NCBI GenBank assembly: GCA_009391275.1
Contig: VEXF01000004.1
Location: 1-64,000, forward strand
Origin: SAR202 cluster bacterium AD-804-J14_MRT_500m
Lineage (GTDB): Bacteria > Chloroflexota > Dehalococcoidia > UBA3495 > GCA-2712585
Length of the DNA stretch: 64,000 nucleotides
Direction: 5' to 3'
Notes under the pieces: generated by a model
The model's input: the letters and a program-made list of their open reading frames with translations, nothing else
Databases searched by the model: none
Told to the model about the DNA's origin: nothing
Translations under genes and position numbers: made by a program
Part shown: positions 7,851 through 16,326 of the stretch, piece after piece
Layout: each line of letters begins with the position of its first letter
How positions within the stretch are numbered: the stretch's first letter is position 1

Positions 7851-9521
7851 TTGAATAACCAAGTGCTTTATCGGAAATGGAGACCGCGCAGATTCTCTGA
7901 ATTGGCTGGACAAGAGCACGTCACTACAGTTCTACAGCGGGCTCTGCAACAACAACGTGTTGCGCATGCTTATCTGTTCTGCGGACCTCGAGGCACTGGG
8001 AAAACAACATCAGCCCGAGTGTTGGCTCGCGCTATTAACTGTCTTACCCCACAAGGTTCTGAGCCTGACAACCAATGTGCAATGTGCAGAAATATTGATC
8101 AAGGGCAAGCTTTAGATCTCATCGAAATGGATGCCGCCAGTAACCGTGGCATAGATGAAATACGCAGTCTCCGAGAAAAAGTACATTTTGCCCCGGCAGA
8201 AGGAAAATACAAGGTTTACATTGTTGATGAAGCTCACATGCTCACTGAAGCTGCTTCGAACGCTTTCCTGAAAACTCTTGAAGAACCCCCACCCCATGCG
8301 ATTTTCGTTCTTTGTACGACAGAACCGCACAAGATACTTCCCACCATAATCTCTCGATGCCAGAGATTGGACTTCCGACGAATTTCCACTACGGTGATGG
8401 TAGAAAGACTTCAATTTATTTGTCAGGCAGAAAACATAGAAGCAGATCCCAAGGTTCTTGAAATTTTAGCTCGGTCTGCAGAAGGCAGCCTCCGTGACGC
8501 CGAGACCCTGCTGGAGCAAATGATAGTTTCTTACGGACAAACATTAGAGCTCCAACACGTACAACAATCCCTCGGAATGACCCACAGCCAAACAGCAAAG
8601 GATCTCGCCAACTATCTGGTAATGGGAAACATCCCAGCAGCTTTAGGAACTATCGGCCGTGCATCTAGAGATGGGTCTGACATTCAACAAATCCATCGCC
8701 AATCGATAGAGCTTGTGCGCGGTCTTATGTTAGTTCTTTCGGGCGCAGGAGATACGATAGATTTGGATATGGACACCTTGAAAGAAATAGAGGAGTTATC
8801 TACTAAAACCACAATGCGTACTGTGATGGCTTGTCTGAAAGCGCTGGCTGAGAGTCGGATACACTCCGATTCAATTCCTTCACTTCAGTTAGAGATGGCT
8901 GTGATGGAGACTGCTTTTACAATCATTCCAGACGTTAACAACTCTGATAAAAACGGTGGAACAGAACTACCGGTCGGCATAAATTCGAGCCAGAATACAA
9001 TATCTACAATGGCGCAACCGAACCAACGTGTACCTGCTGAACACAAATCTCCGCCACACAAAATGGCTATGCCTACCAGCAAACACGCCGAAGAACCGGC
9101 TTTGATGTCGGTCGAGACTGAATCACCAACAAACCCAGACAACATAACAGGAGACCTGGTCCCACCGGAAACCTGGAACCAAGTAGTCCAACAACTGCGC
9201 CGACAGAAAGGTAAACGTTTTTTTCTGGGGGCCCTTTTAAAGGATTGCAAGGCCCCCTATATCGAGAATGGCGCCATGGTGCTTCCATTTAATTACCGAT
9301 CAAATAAAGAGCGGATGGAAGAAGAACTTCAAGAACTTTCTAGCCGCCAGGTCATTGAGAGTGCGCTGGAACAGTTTTTAGGTAGTTCATATGAACTTAG
9401 GTTAACTTTGCGAGATGGCGGATCCAGCGGGGGCATGTCGGCCTCGGCGACCAGCCCTTTAGTACGTTCTGCCAGAGCCATGGGTGGCCGAGTAATAGAG
9501 GAGAAACGACTAGATGAATAA
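7851..9521 (+). CDS. dnaX: DNA polymerase III subunit gamma/tau
   Basis: Clamp-loader ATPase of the replicative polymerase. It starts with TTG and the family opening LYRKWRPRRFSELAGQEHV. The Walker A motif GPRGTGKT is at residues 45-52. Zinc-module cysteines follow (CLTPQ...CAMC). Walker B/sensor is VDEAHMLTEAASNAFLKTLEEPP-like, and the arginine-finger region SRCQRLDFRR is present. The C-terminal third is less conserved, with a Pro/Ser/Thr-rich linker around residues 370-430 as in tau subunits. Length 556. It overlaps ybaB by 8 bases, the common dnaX-ybaB arrangement, although recR does not follow. Confidence 0.96.
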   Translation: MNNQVLYRKWRPRRFSELAGQEHVTTVLQRALQQQRVAHAYLFCGPRGTGKTTSARVLARAINCLTPQGSEPDNQCAMCRNIDQGQALDLIEMDAASNRGIDEIRSLREKVHFAPAEGKYKVYIVDEAHMLTEAASNAFLKTLEEPPPHAIFVLCTTEPHKILPTIISRCQRLDFRRISTTVMVERLQFICQAENIEADPKVLEILARSAEGSLRDAETLLEQMIVSYGQTLELQHVQQSLGMTHSQTAKDLANYLVMGNIPAALGTIGRASRDGSDIQQIHRQSIELVRGLMLVLSGAGDTIDLDMDTLKEIEELSTKTTMRTVMACLKALAESRIHSDSIPSLQLEMAVMETAFTIIPDVNNSDKNGGTELPVGINSSQNTISTMAQPNQRVPAEHKSPPHKMAMPTSKHAEEPALMSVETESPTNPDNITGDLVPPETWNQVVQQLRRQKGKRFFLGALLKDCKAPYIENGAMVLPFNYRSNKERMEEELQELSSRQVIESALEQFLGSSYELRLTLRDGGSSGGMSASATSPLVRSARAMGGRVIEEKRLDE

Positions 9522-9813
9522 GAATATGCTCAAGCAAGCCCAGCAACTACAGGCCCGGATGGCCAAAGCTCAAGCTGAACTAGAACAATCAACTGTAGAA
9601 GGAAGTGCTGGGGGCGGAGTTGTGAAATTAATCATGACTGGAAAGCAAACTGTGGAGTCCGTAGAAATTGCCCCAGAAGCGACCGAAGACATCGAAATGC
9701 TCCAAGATCTCGTATTGGCTGCAGTAAACGATGCCGCGCAAAAAGTCCAACAACTAGCGGCCGACAAGATGGGAGCAGTGACCGGAGGCATGAAAATACC
9801 GGGGTTATCCTAA
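9514..9813 (+). CDS. ybaB: YbaB/EbfC nucleoid-associated protein
   Basis: Small dimeric DNA-binding protein (99 residues). The N-terminal helix MLKQAQQLQARMAKAQAELE is followed by the glycine-rich strand SAGGGVVKLIMTGKQTVESV and a second helix with DLVLAAVNDAAQKV, the standard EbfC layout. The start ATG overlaps the dnaX stop region by 8 bases, so the two are translationally coupled. In many bacteria recR is the next gene; here the convergent transketolase genes follow instead. Confidence 0.94.
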   Translation: MNKNMLKQAQQLQARMAKAQAELEQSTVEGSAGGGVVKLIMTGKQTVESVEIAPEATEDIEMLQDLVLAAVNDAAQKVQQLAADKMGAVTGGMKIPGLS

Positions 9814-9877
9814 CGCCAAAAAGCTATCATCTTTCGCTGGAGAAATCGAGTCCTCATACACATCAAAAGCTCTCGGA

Positions 9878-10828
9878 TTAGTTTAGTTTTCGTTCCATGA
9901 CTCGGTCCAGAGCATCAACTATGTTGGTTGTCGCAATATTGTACTTCTCCATCAGTTGTGCAGGCTTGCCAGACTCAGCATACCCACTAAGAGCAACCAT
10001 TTCCATTGGCGTAGGTGCCCTGCGAGCTAAAATTTGTGCGACGACACTTCCCAGTCCACCATGTAGTAGGTGCTCCTCGGCAGTCACTACCGCACCTGTG
10101 AGAATTGCAGCATCCACAACGGAATCTTCGTCCAAAGGCCTTAGGGAATGCAGATTGATCACTCTACATTGCACTCCTTTGCCAGCCATAATTTCCGCAG
10201 CTTCCAAACCCTGAGCCGCCATAGGTCCGATCGTAATAATTGTCGCATCCCCGCCATCCCTAAGACAATCAGCACTACCTAACTTAAACTGGTACGATTC
10301 ATCATGTACAACTGGGGTAGCTGGCCTATAGAGGCGGATATAGAAAGGTCCATAGGTCTCGGCAGCGACAGTTATTGCTTGTCCTGTCTCTATAGAGTCT
10401 GCTGGGGCTACAACGTTAAATGATGGTAAAGAACACGCCAACGCCAAATCTTCGATGGCTTGAGCTGACATACCGTCTTCGCCCGTCAACAAACCTGCAT
10501 GAGTACAAACGATCTTAACGTTTAATGCTGGTTGCGAGATACTCACCCGAACTTGATCGAAAGGACGACACATTCCAAATACGGCGAAAGTGCTCACGAA
10601 CGGAACCTTACCAGATGCCGCTAATCCTGCTGCAACACTCATAATATTTTGTTCAGCCGGCCCGAAATCGAAGAATCTGTCGGGGAACTCTTCTGCGAAC
10701 AAATGGGTGAATGTAGATTTATTAAGATCTCCCCCCAAAACCACTATATCTCGGTTCTGCTTACCTAGTTCAACTAACGTTCTGCCGTACACCTCGCGGG
10801 TGGAGGCAGTAAAAAAAGTGCTAGCCAT
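9878..10828 (-). CDS. Transketolase, C-terminal subunit
   Basis: Second half of a split transketolase: the pyrimidine-binding and C-terminal domains. It acts with the N-terminal subunit encoded just upstream to move two-carbon units between sugar phosphates. Visible features are GGDLNKSTFTHLF near the N-terminus, then FDFGPAEQNIMSVAAGLAASG with the catalytic Glu, and THAGLLTGEDGMSAQAIEDL. Length 316 is usual for this subunit type. It starts 14 bases after the partner gene stops. A relation to 1-deoxyxylulose-5-phosphate synthase was considered, but the split form and motifs fit transketolase better. Confidence 0.93.
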   Translation of the reverse strand: MASTFFTASTREVYGRTLVELGKQNRDIVVLGGDLNKSTFTHLFAEEFPDRFFDFGPAEQNIMSVAAGLAASGKVPFVSTFAVFGMCRPFDQVRVSISQPALNVKIVCTHAGLLTGEDGMSAQAIEDLALACSLPSFNVVAPADSIETGQAITVAAETYGPFYIRLYRPATPVVHDESYQFKLGSADCLRDGGDATIITIGPMAAQGLEAAEIMAGKGVQCRVINLHSLRPLDEDSVVDAAILTGAVVTAEEHLLHGGLGSVVAQILARRAPTPMEMVALSGYAESGKPAQLMEKYNIATTNIVDALDRVMERKLN

Positions 10829-10842
10829 TTTAAGCTGTTACC

Positions 10843-11664
10843 TCAGTTTAACTCTATCAGTGCCTTTTCATATTGCTCTTTGTTGGGGGGGCTTCCATGA
10901 AATGCGGGATTATTTTCCATAAAGCTTACGCCTTTACCTTTAACAGTTTTAGCTATGATTACTGAAGGTCCCGCGTTAAAACTCTGAGCTTCGCCGACGG
11001 CAGATATTATCTGCTCTATGTCATGCCCATCGGTTTCTATCACCCGCCACCCAAAAGCCTTCCACTTATCTGCCAACGGCTCGAGTTTCATTACATCGCT
11101 AGTAAATCTGTCATTTTGTATGCCGTTTCGATCGATAATTGCGGTTAGGTTATCTAAATGATAGTGGTCCGCCGACATGGCTGCCTCCCAGACTTGACCT
11201 TCATCGCATTCCCCATCACCAATCATAACGTAAGTCCTATAAGCTTCAGATCCTAGTTTCGCCGCTAAGGCGCATCCAACGCCGAAAGACAATCCTTGAC
11301 CTAGCGATCCCCCACTCATGTCAACTCCAGGAGTCATTATGTGGGCATGCCCTTGAAGCCTGCTTTCTATTGCTCGGAATGAAGTCAATTCTCCGTGTGG
11401 GAAAAAGCCCCGCTTGGATAGTACCGCATACAAACCAGGGCAAGCATGGGCCTTACTTAGAATAAATCTGTCTCTATCATTACGATCTGGATCATGGGGA
11501 TCTATATCCAGAATTCTGAAGTAGAGAGCCGTCAACAGATCTATTTCGGAGAGCGACCCACCGGGATGACCACTATTCGCGGTATAAGTCATTTCAATTA
11601 TATCCCGGCGCAATTCCTTAGCTATGGATTGCAACTCCAGAATTGAAAACCCGGTTCCTACCAT
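10843..11664 (-). CDS. Transketolase, N-terminal (TPP-binding) subunit
   Basis: Thiamine-diphosphate-binding half of the split transketolase. The TPP motif begins at GDGECDEGQVWEAAM and continues to IIDRNGIQND. SGHPGGSLS and SKAHACPGLYAVL are substrate-site motifs. The start chosen is ATG 11664 (MVGTGFS), preceded by GGAGGG nine bases upstream; a longer in-frame version from 11709 would begin inside the leader. Length 273. It is the first gene of a two-gene operon with its own promoter. Confidence 0.93.
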   Translation of the reverse strand: MVGTGFSILELQSIAKELRRDIIEMTYTANSGHPGGSLSEIDLLTALYFRILDIDPHDPDRNDRDRFILSKAHACPGLYAVLSKRGFFPHGELTSFRAIESRLQGHAHIMTPGVDMSGGSLGQGLSFGVGCALAAKLGSEAYRTYVMIGDGECDEGQVWEAAMSADHYHLDNLTAIIDRNGIQNDRFTSDVMKLEPLADKWKAFGWRVIETDGHDIEQIISAVGEAQSFNAGPSVIIAKTVKGKGVSFMENNPAFHGSPPNKEQYEKALIELN

Positions 11665-11787
11665 AATTTGGATCCCTCCTTTACATGAAAAAGCCTCGGT
11701 ATGGCGCATTTCCGAGGCTAGTTGTTCTGTCGAAACCTAGATCAAATTATCAAGCTATCGAGTTAGCACGAGTCAAAACTCGCTGCG

Positions 11788-11816
11788 ATTATAGCAATCA
11801 CCTGTTGGGGTGTCTA
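11788..11816 (-). promoter_or_regulatory. Promoter of the transketolase operon
   Basis: On the minus strand: -35 TAGACA (11811-11816), 17-base spacer, -10 TATAAT (11788-11793), five of six and six of six matches. It gives a leader of roughly 115 bases before the ATG. A small hairpin CGAGT-CAAA-ACTCG lies within that leader (11769-11782). Confidence 0.55.
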
Positions 11817-11852
11817 GCCAGTAGTTCCAAACATTATTTATAATGCAAAACG

Positions 11853-12692
11853 ATGATCATAGATTTTCACACGCATCTTTTCCCACCTACCTTTGACAAA
11901 AAAAGGGAGGAGATCTGTAGAAACGATGCAACTTTCAATGAAATGTATTCAAAATCTACGAGTCGTATCGTATCAACTCGCGAACTAATCAAATCTATGG
12001 ACTACTCGGGAATCCAGGCCTCCGTAATTATGGGAATTGGATGGACACATCACTCGACAGCTAAGCTGGCTAATGATTATCTCTTGCAAGCGGCATCTGA
12101 ATACCCTGATAGGCTCATACCTTTCTGCTCGGTTAATCCCACTTGGGGAGAGTTGGCCGCCCTGGAACTAGAACGCTGTGCCAAACAAGGTGCCAAAGGT
12201 GTAGGGGAACTTCATCCCGATACTCAAGGCTTCGACATAATCGATCCTGAGATAATGCAACCGATGATGGATTGTGCTGAAGCTTTAGATATGCCATTGA
12301 TAATCCATTCATCCGAACCTATCGGACACCAATACCCAGGAAAAGGCAAGACTACACCAGACCGTCTTTGGAGTTTTATTCAAAACTTTACACGCAACAA
12401 GATTGTGTGCGCACATTGGGGCGGTGGTCTCCCATTTTACGCTTTGATGCCCGAAGTAGAACGATTATTTACCAATGTTTATTTTGATACAGCTGCAACT
12501 CCGTTTCTCTATCAACCTAAAGTATTCGACACCGTAACAATTCCCATTGGATCACACAAAATTCTGTTCGGAACCGATTATCCTTTATTACCTCAACGTC
12601 GAGTTATACAGCAGATTGAACAAAGTTCCCTTAGCAAATCAGATCAAGCCGCGATGCTAGGAATAAACGCATCAAAGTTATTAGGTCTTTGA
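11853..12692 (+). CDS. Amidohydrolase family protein (PF04909 type)
   Basis: TIM-barrel metal-dependent hydrolase or decarboxylase of the amidohydrolase-2 group; substrate unknown. The metal motif HxH is DFHTHLF at the N-terminus. A later His is in IIHSSEP, another in VCAHWGGGLPF, and the final Asp is in LFGTDYPLL. Length 279 is normal. It shares its TGA with the TTG start of the next gene, so the pair is coupled. Family relatives include ACMSD-like decarboxylases and lactonases; nothing nearby decides between them. Confidence 0.88.
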   Translation: MIIDFHTHLFPPTFDKKREEICRNDATFNEMYSKSTSRIVSTRELIKSMDYSGIQASVIMGIGWTHHSTAKLANDYLLQAASEYPDRLIPFCSVNPTWGELAALELERCAKQGAKGVGELHPDTQGFDIIDPEIMQPMMDCAEALDMPLIIHSSEPIGHQYPGKGKTTPDRLWSFIQNFTRNKIVCAHWGGGLPFYALMPEVERLFTNVYFDTAATPFLYQPKVFDTVTIPIGSHKILFGTDYPLLPQRRVIQQIEQSSLSKSDQAAMLGINASKLLGL

Positions 12693-13243
12693 TTGTGCGA
12701 ACACTACTACCATATTACGTCGAAATTGGGCTGGACGTTGTTTTAATCGGGCTCAACCCTTCACTATATTCCACATATTCCACGAATGTAGGTAGTTATT
12801 TCGCGAATCCTAGAAATAGATTATGGCCCGCCGTTAACGCCAGTGAACTAGCTTCAAAGCCCTTGTCTCCCATTTTTGACTACACACTTCCCAGCTATGG
12901 GATCAGATTAACAGATTTGATAGAATGCTCAACTCGAAACGCTTCTGAATTAAAAATAAATGACTATCTCCATTGGATCCCCGTCCTCTACGAGAAACTG
13001 ATTCATTACAAATCAAAGATAGTTTGCTTTCAAGGATTAATGGCCTACTCCAATTATCTACGGCACAGCAAGAACATACGAACTAGACCTTCATTAAAGT
13101 CTCAGTCTTGCGTAATAGGGAAATCTGAAGTATTCGTAGTGCCAAACCCTACTCCGGAAAATGCCCGATTTTCTATGGACGAACTGATCAAATGGTATCA
13201 AGAGTTGAAAGTCACACGAGATCAACTAGTTAATATTCAATAA
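12689..13243 (+). CDS. Mug/TDG-type mismatch-specific uracil/thymine DNA glycosylase
   Basis: Uracil-DNA glycosylase superfamily member of the Mug branch, excising uracil or thymine from G-mismatches. The motif GLNPSLYS corresponds to the GINP catalytic motif with the active-site Asn. FANPRNRLW matches the conserved NRFW element. The C-terminal motif 2 appears as PNPTPENARFS, where classical Mug has NPSGLSR-like residues. The TTG start overlaps the previous stop; a GTG at 12695 is an alternative. At 184 residues it is close to the family length. It stands with thpR and an alkA remnant in a small repair/RNA-processing block. Confidence 0.88.
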   Translation: MIVRTLLPYYVEIGLDVVLIGLNPSLYSTYSTNVGSYFANPRNRLWPAVNASELASKPLSPIFDYTLPSYGIRLTDLIECSTRNASELKINDYLHWIPVLYEKLIHYKSKIVCFQGLMAYSNYLRHSKNIRTRPSLKSQSCVIGKSEVFVVPNPTPENARFSMDELIKWYQELKVTRDQLVNIQ

Positions 13244-13254
13244 ATGCTGCCTCC

Positions 13255-13830
13255 ATGAGAACTTTTGTGGCGATAAATCCATCACAAGAGACCATCCGAT
13301 GTCTAGAGCAAGTCTTAGCCGAACTTCTAGAACTCCAAATTTGTGGTCTGCGTTGCGTTAGGCCTAATAGCGCACATTTAACCTTAAAGTTTTTAGGAAA
13401 CATTAACCCTGGGAGGACCACGATAATTAGCGAGGCTTTGTATCGCGCAACCAAAACTATAGGCCCGATCAAACTTCATCTCACTGGCCTCGGAGTTTTT
13501 CCTGACCTTAATGCCCCAAAAGTAATATGGATCGGCATAGATGGTTCTACAGACATGTTAGGTGAACTTCGAGCTAACGTGGAAGATGCGATGGCAGATT
13601 TGGGATTCCCGAAAGATCAGCGTCGGTTCAAGCCTCATCTAACATTAGCACGAGTCCGTCGAAAGCTAGATCCCTCACAAATGGTTCGATTAATGGGCGC
13701 ATTAAACACGATTAGCCCGACATATCCAACCAATTGGCAAGTCAATAGTATATCCCTAACACACAGCAAATTAACTCCTGATAGACCTATATATCACAAC
13801 CTAATCACAGTACCTTTAGAAAGAAATTGA
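13255..13830 (+). CDS. thpR: RNA 2',3'-cyclic phosphodiesterase (2H family)
   Basis: 2H phosphoesterase that opens 2',3'-cyclic phosphates in RNA. Both HxTx motifs are intact: HLTLKF in the first half and HLTLAR in the second. The N-terminus MRTFVAINPS is typical of ThpR/LigT. Length 191 is normal. It starts 11 bases after the glycosylase gene and ends 33 bases before the alkA remnant, so all were probably one transcript. Confidence 0.93.
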   Translation: MRTFVAINPSQETIRCLEQVLAELLELQICGLRCVRPNSAHLTLKFLGNINPGRTTIISEALYRATKTIGPIKLHLTGLGVFPDLNAPKVIWIGIDGSTDMLGELRANVEDAMADLGFPKDQRRFKPHLTLARVRRKLDPSQMVRLMGALNTISPTYPTNWQVNSISLTHSKLTPDRPIYHNLITVPLERN

Positions 13831-13863
13831 CTCCATCTGGTACAACCTAAAATTGGCGGTCGT

Positions 13864-14789
13864 ATGATACAGCGGCGCACATCTACTATTAGCCCACCTC
13901 TTCCCTACAGCTTCAATCTAACACTAGAACGCCTGTCTTCATTTCAGCGGCATATCCAAGTCGATCTCTTCTCTAACGGGAAATATCATCGATTATTCAA
14001 TATCAACGGTATTATGTTGCTCGCCACAGTATATTCAATAGGCACAATCGAGGGGCCCAAGCTTCATGTAATGATAGAGGGCACTCAGGTATCGGAGTCA
14101 GATACTACCACCATTCTTAAGATGCTAAAGCACACACTCAGCGCTCCAGTTTCACTACATCAGTTCTACAATCAAGTGTCACAAGACAAAGCATTGTCAT
14201 CTATTATTGAAAAACTTTACGCTCTGCATCCTGCCAAAACTCCTACAATCTTCGAAGCTTTGGTCCAAGCCATAATCGGTCAATAAATTGCCAATCCGAT
14301 AGTCCGCGTGATTAGAGTAGCATTAGTAGAATCGTACGGCCGTATATTAACGGTGACTAACCAATCCTATTACATGTTCCCCAATCCTGACGCGATTGTT
14401 TCCAAGGGCATCCACGGACTCCGCCAAGTAAATCTTAGTGGAAAGAAATCAGAATATACTCTTAAAATAGCCAGCGATGCACAACAAAGCTTCCTAGATC
14501 TCGAAGATTTGAGATGTCGTCCCGACAGGATAATAGCTGGCCGTCTGATGTCCCTCAAGGGTGTACGGCATTGGACCACATAATGGGTGTTAATACGTGA
14601 ATAGGATACTTGAACGGATTCCCGTCAGACGACCTAGCGTTGCAGAGGGTAGTCGCTAGTTTATACTAGTAATCTAGTGAAATCTCCAGCGAAGATCTCG
14701 AATGTTTCTCCCTTCGTTGGTCACCTTGGCATTCGGTAATAACCACCTATCTATTCGCCGGGCACCACAAAGGGATCATCCCGACATGA
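13864..14789 (+). pseudogene. alkA: Decayed DNA-3-methyladenine glycosylase II (AlkA-like) gene
   Basis: Reads as an AlkA-type HhH-GPD glycosylase broken in several places. The first 140 codons end PTIFEALVQAIIGQ and then meet TAA (14284-14286), exactly where the family has a second Gln (GQQI). The same frame continues with helix-hairpin-helix material ending SLKGVRHWTT, then a second TAA (14581-14583) where Gln-Trp is expected, and a TAG at 14602. A frameshift around 14602-14610 moves the frame to NGFPSDDLALQRVV, which holds the likely catalytic Asp region. After TAG-TAA at 14667-14672 it continues with RWSPWHSVITTYLFAG, the usual AlkA C-terminus. The order and spacing match one ancestral gene. 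Confidence 0.88.
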
Positions 14790-14797
14790 AGATGTTT

Positions 14798-16132
14798 TCA
14801 TCCGAATAAATGCTTCAAATTATTGACACCACCCCTTTTCGACATCTGGCGCATTACCTTCTGCATCTGACTAAACTGATTGATGAGTCGATTCACATCC
14901 TGCGGGGAGTTCCCACTCCCTTTAGCAATGCGCCTTCGTCGGCTGCCATTAATGATGTCAGGATTTCGTCGTTCTTCGGGGGTCATCGAGTGGATCAAGG
15001 ATTCAACTCGCTTGACAGCGTCATCCCCTAATCCTTCCATAGAGACTTTTTTGCTCATCTGCGAAAAACCTGGCACCATTTCCAATATTTGAGATATCGG
15101 GCCCATCTTCTTTAGGCCTTGAAGCTGTTCGAGAAAATCCTCCAAATCAAAAGATGCTGTTTTTAGTTTCTTTTCCATCTCTTTGGCTCGATTTTCATCC
15201 ACCACTTGCTGAGATTTCTCGATTAACGTCAGCACGTCGCCCATACCCAGTATCCGAGATGCCAATCGATCCGGATAAAATATCTCGAGAGCGTCTGCCC
15301 CCTCACCTACACCCAAAAACTTGATTGGTATCCCAGTGACTTGAGTAACAGACAAAGCCGCTCCGCCTCTGGCGTCCCCATCCAGTTTTGTCATGATGAG
15401 GCCGGTTAACTTGATGCGACGGTGGAACTCTTGCGCGACTTGAACCGCATCTTGGCCAGTCATCGCATCTAATACAAGTAGCACCTCATTTGGTTGGATT
15501 TCCTGATACATCACCTCGAGTTCGTTCATCATTTTATTGTCTGCGTGTAATCGGCCTCCTGTATCAACTAAGGCCCATGCAACTCCTAGTTCTTTTGCTC
15601 GTTTGACTCCGTTTTCAACTACCTGTAAGGGATCCGATGTTTCTGCGTCTTCATGATAAACCGGAATATCTAGCTGGGCCCCTAAAGCTACTAGTTGTTG
15701 AATAGCAGCCGGACGGAGTTGATCTGCTGCGATTAACAATGACTTGTGCCCTAAACGGCGTAATTGGGCCGCAAGCTTAGAAACAGTAGTTGTTTTGCCA
15801 GACCCTTGCATTCCTACAAGCATAGCTACGGATGGTTGCCTTGGGCCCGGTATAAGTTTATGCTCCCGACCGGATAGGATGCTAGTTAGTTCGTCGTGAA
15901 CAATTTTAACAACCTGCTGAGCAGGACTAATCGCTTCCATCACATCTTGTCCCACAGCACGGGCTCGCACGCTCGAGACAAATTCTCTCGTTACTTTGAA
16001 ATTTACATCCGCTTCGAGCAGTGCAAGCCTAACCTGTCTTAGAGCTTCATCTACGTCTTTTTCTGTCAAACGGCCACGACTAGATAGCCGATCGAAAACC
16101 ATATTCAACTTTTCAGTCAACGATTCAAACAT
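14798..16132 (-). CDS. ffh: Signal recognition particle protein Ffh (SRP54)
   Basis: GTPase that binds signal sequences and 4.5S RNA to target ribosomes to the membrane. The N domain is followed by the G1 motif GMQGSGKTTT (residues 107-116). Then come DTGGRLHAD (G3), TKLDGDARGG (G4) and the M domain, rich in Met (QMQKVMRQMSKRGG), containing SRRRRIAKGSG for RNA binding. Length 444 is normal. The stop lies just past the end of the alkA remnant on the other strand, so the two are convergent. Confidence 0.97.
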   Translation of the reverse strand: MFESLTEKLNMVFDRLSSRGRLTEKDVDEALRQVRLALLEADVNFKVTREFVSSVRARAVGQDVMEAISPAQQVVKIVHDELTSILSGREHKLIPGPRQPSVAMLVGMQGSGKTTTVSKLAAQLRRLGHKSLLIAADQLRPAAIQQLVALGAQLDIPVYHEDAETSDPLQVVENGVKRAKELGVAWALVDTGGRLHADNKMMNELEVMYQEIQPNEVLLVLDAMTGQDAVQVAQEFHRRIKLTGLIMTKLDGDARGGAALSVTQVTGIPIKFLGVGEGADALEIFYPDRLASRILGMGDVLTLIEKSQQVVDENRAKEMEKKLKTASFDLEDFLEQLQGLKKMGPISQILEMVPGFSQMSKKVSMEGLGDDAVKRVESLIHSMTPEERRNPDIINGSRRRRIAKGSGNSPQDVNRLINQFSQMQKVMRQMSKRGGVNNLKHLFG

Positions 16133-16144
16133 AATTTGATTATA

Positions 16145-16174
16145 ATTCTAGGATTACTAATACCATAGGGTCAA
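16145..16174 (-). promoter_or_regulatory. ffh promoter
   Basis: On the minus strand: -35 TTGACC (16169-16174), 18-base spacer, -10 TAGAAT (16145-16150). It lies 13 bases before the ffh start codon, so the leader is very short. A further AT-rich TATAAT-like stretch overlaps the -10. Confidence 0.5.
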
Positions 16175-16326
16175 GGGTACTTATGTTAAGAATAAAATAG
16201 TATCATCACCCAAGGTCGCTTTCAGAAAATGGGCCAACTATTAGAAGAGCCCATGCTTGAGAATCTTTCCAGAGGACACCAATACTTGTAATCTCATACA
16301 ACAGTGTACGGGCAGACTAATATTTT

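Noticed and set aside
9215..9224. Run of seven T in dnaX as a slippage site for a short gamma product
   Set aside because: No A-rich slippery heptamer, no downstream structure noticed, and a T run alone is weak evidence.
14284..14583. Stop codons in the alkA region read as recoded Gln (TAA for Gln)
   Set aside because: TAG codons and a frameshift occur in the same gene, and other genes here end normally at TAA. Decay is simpler.
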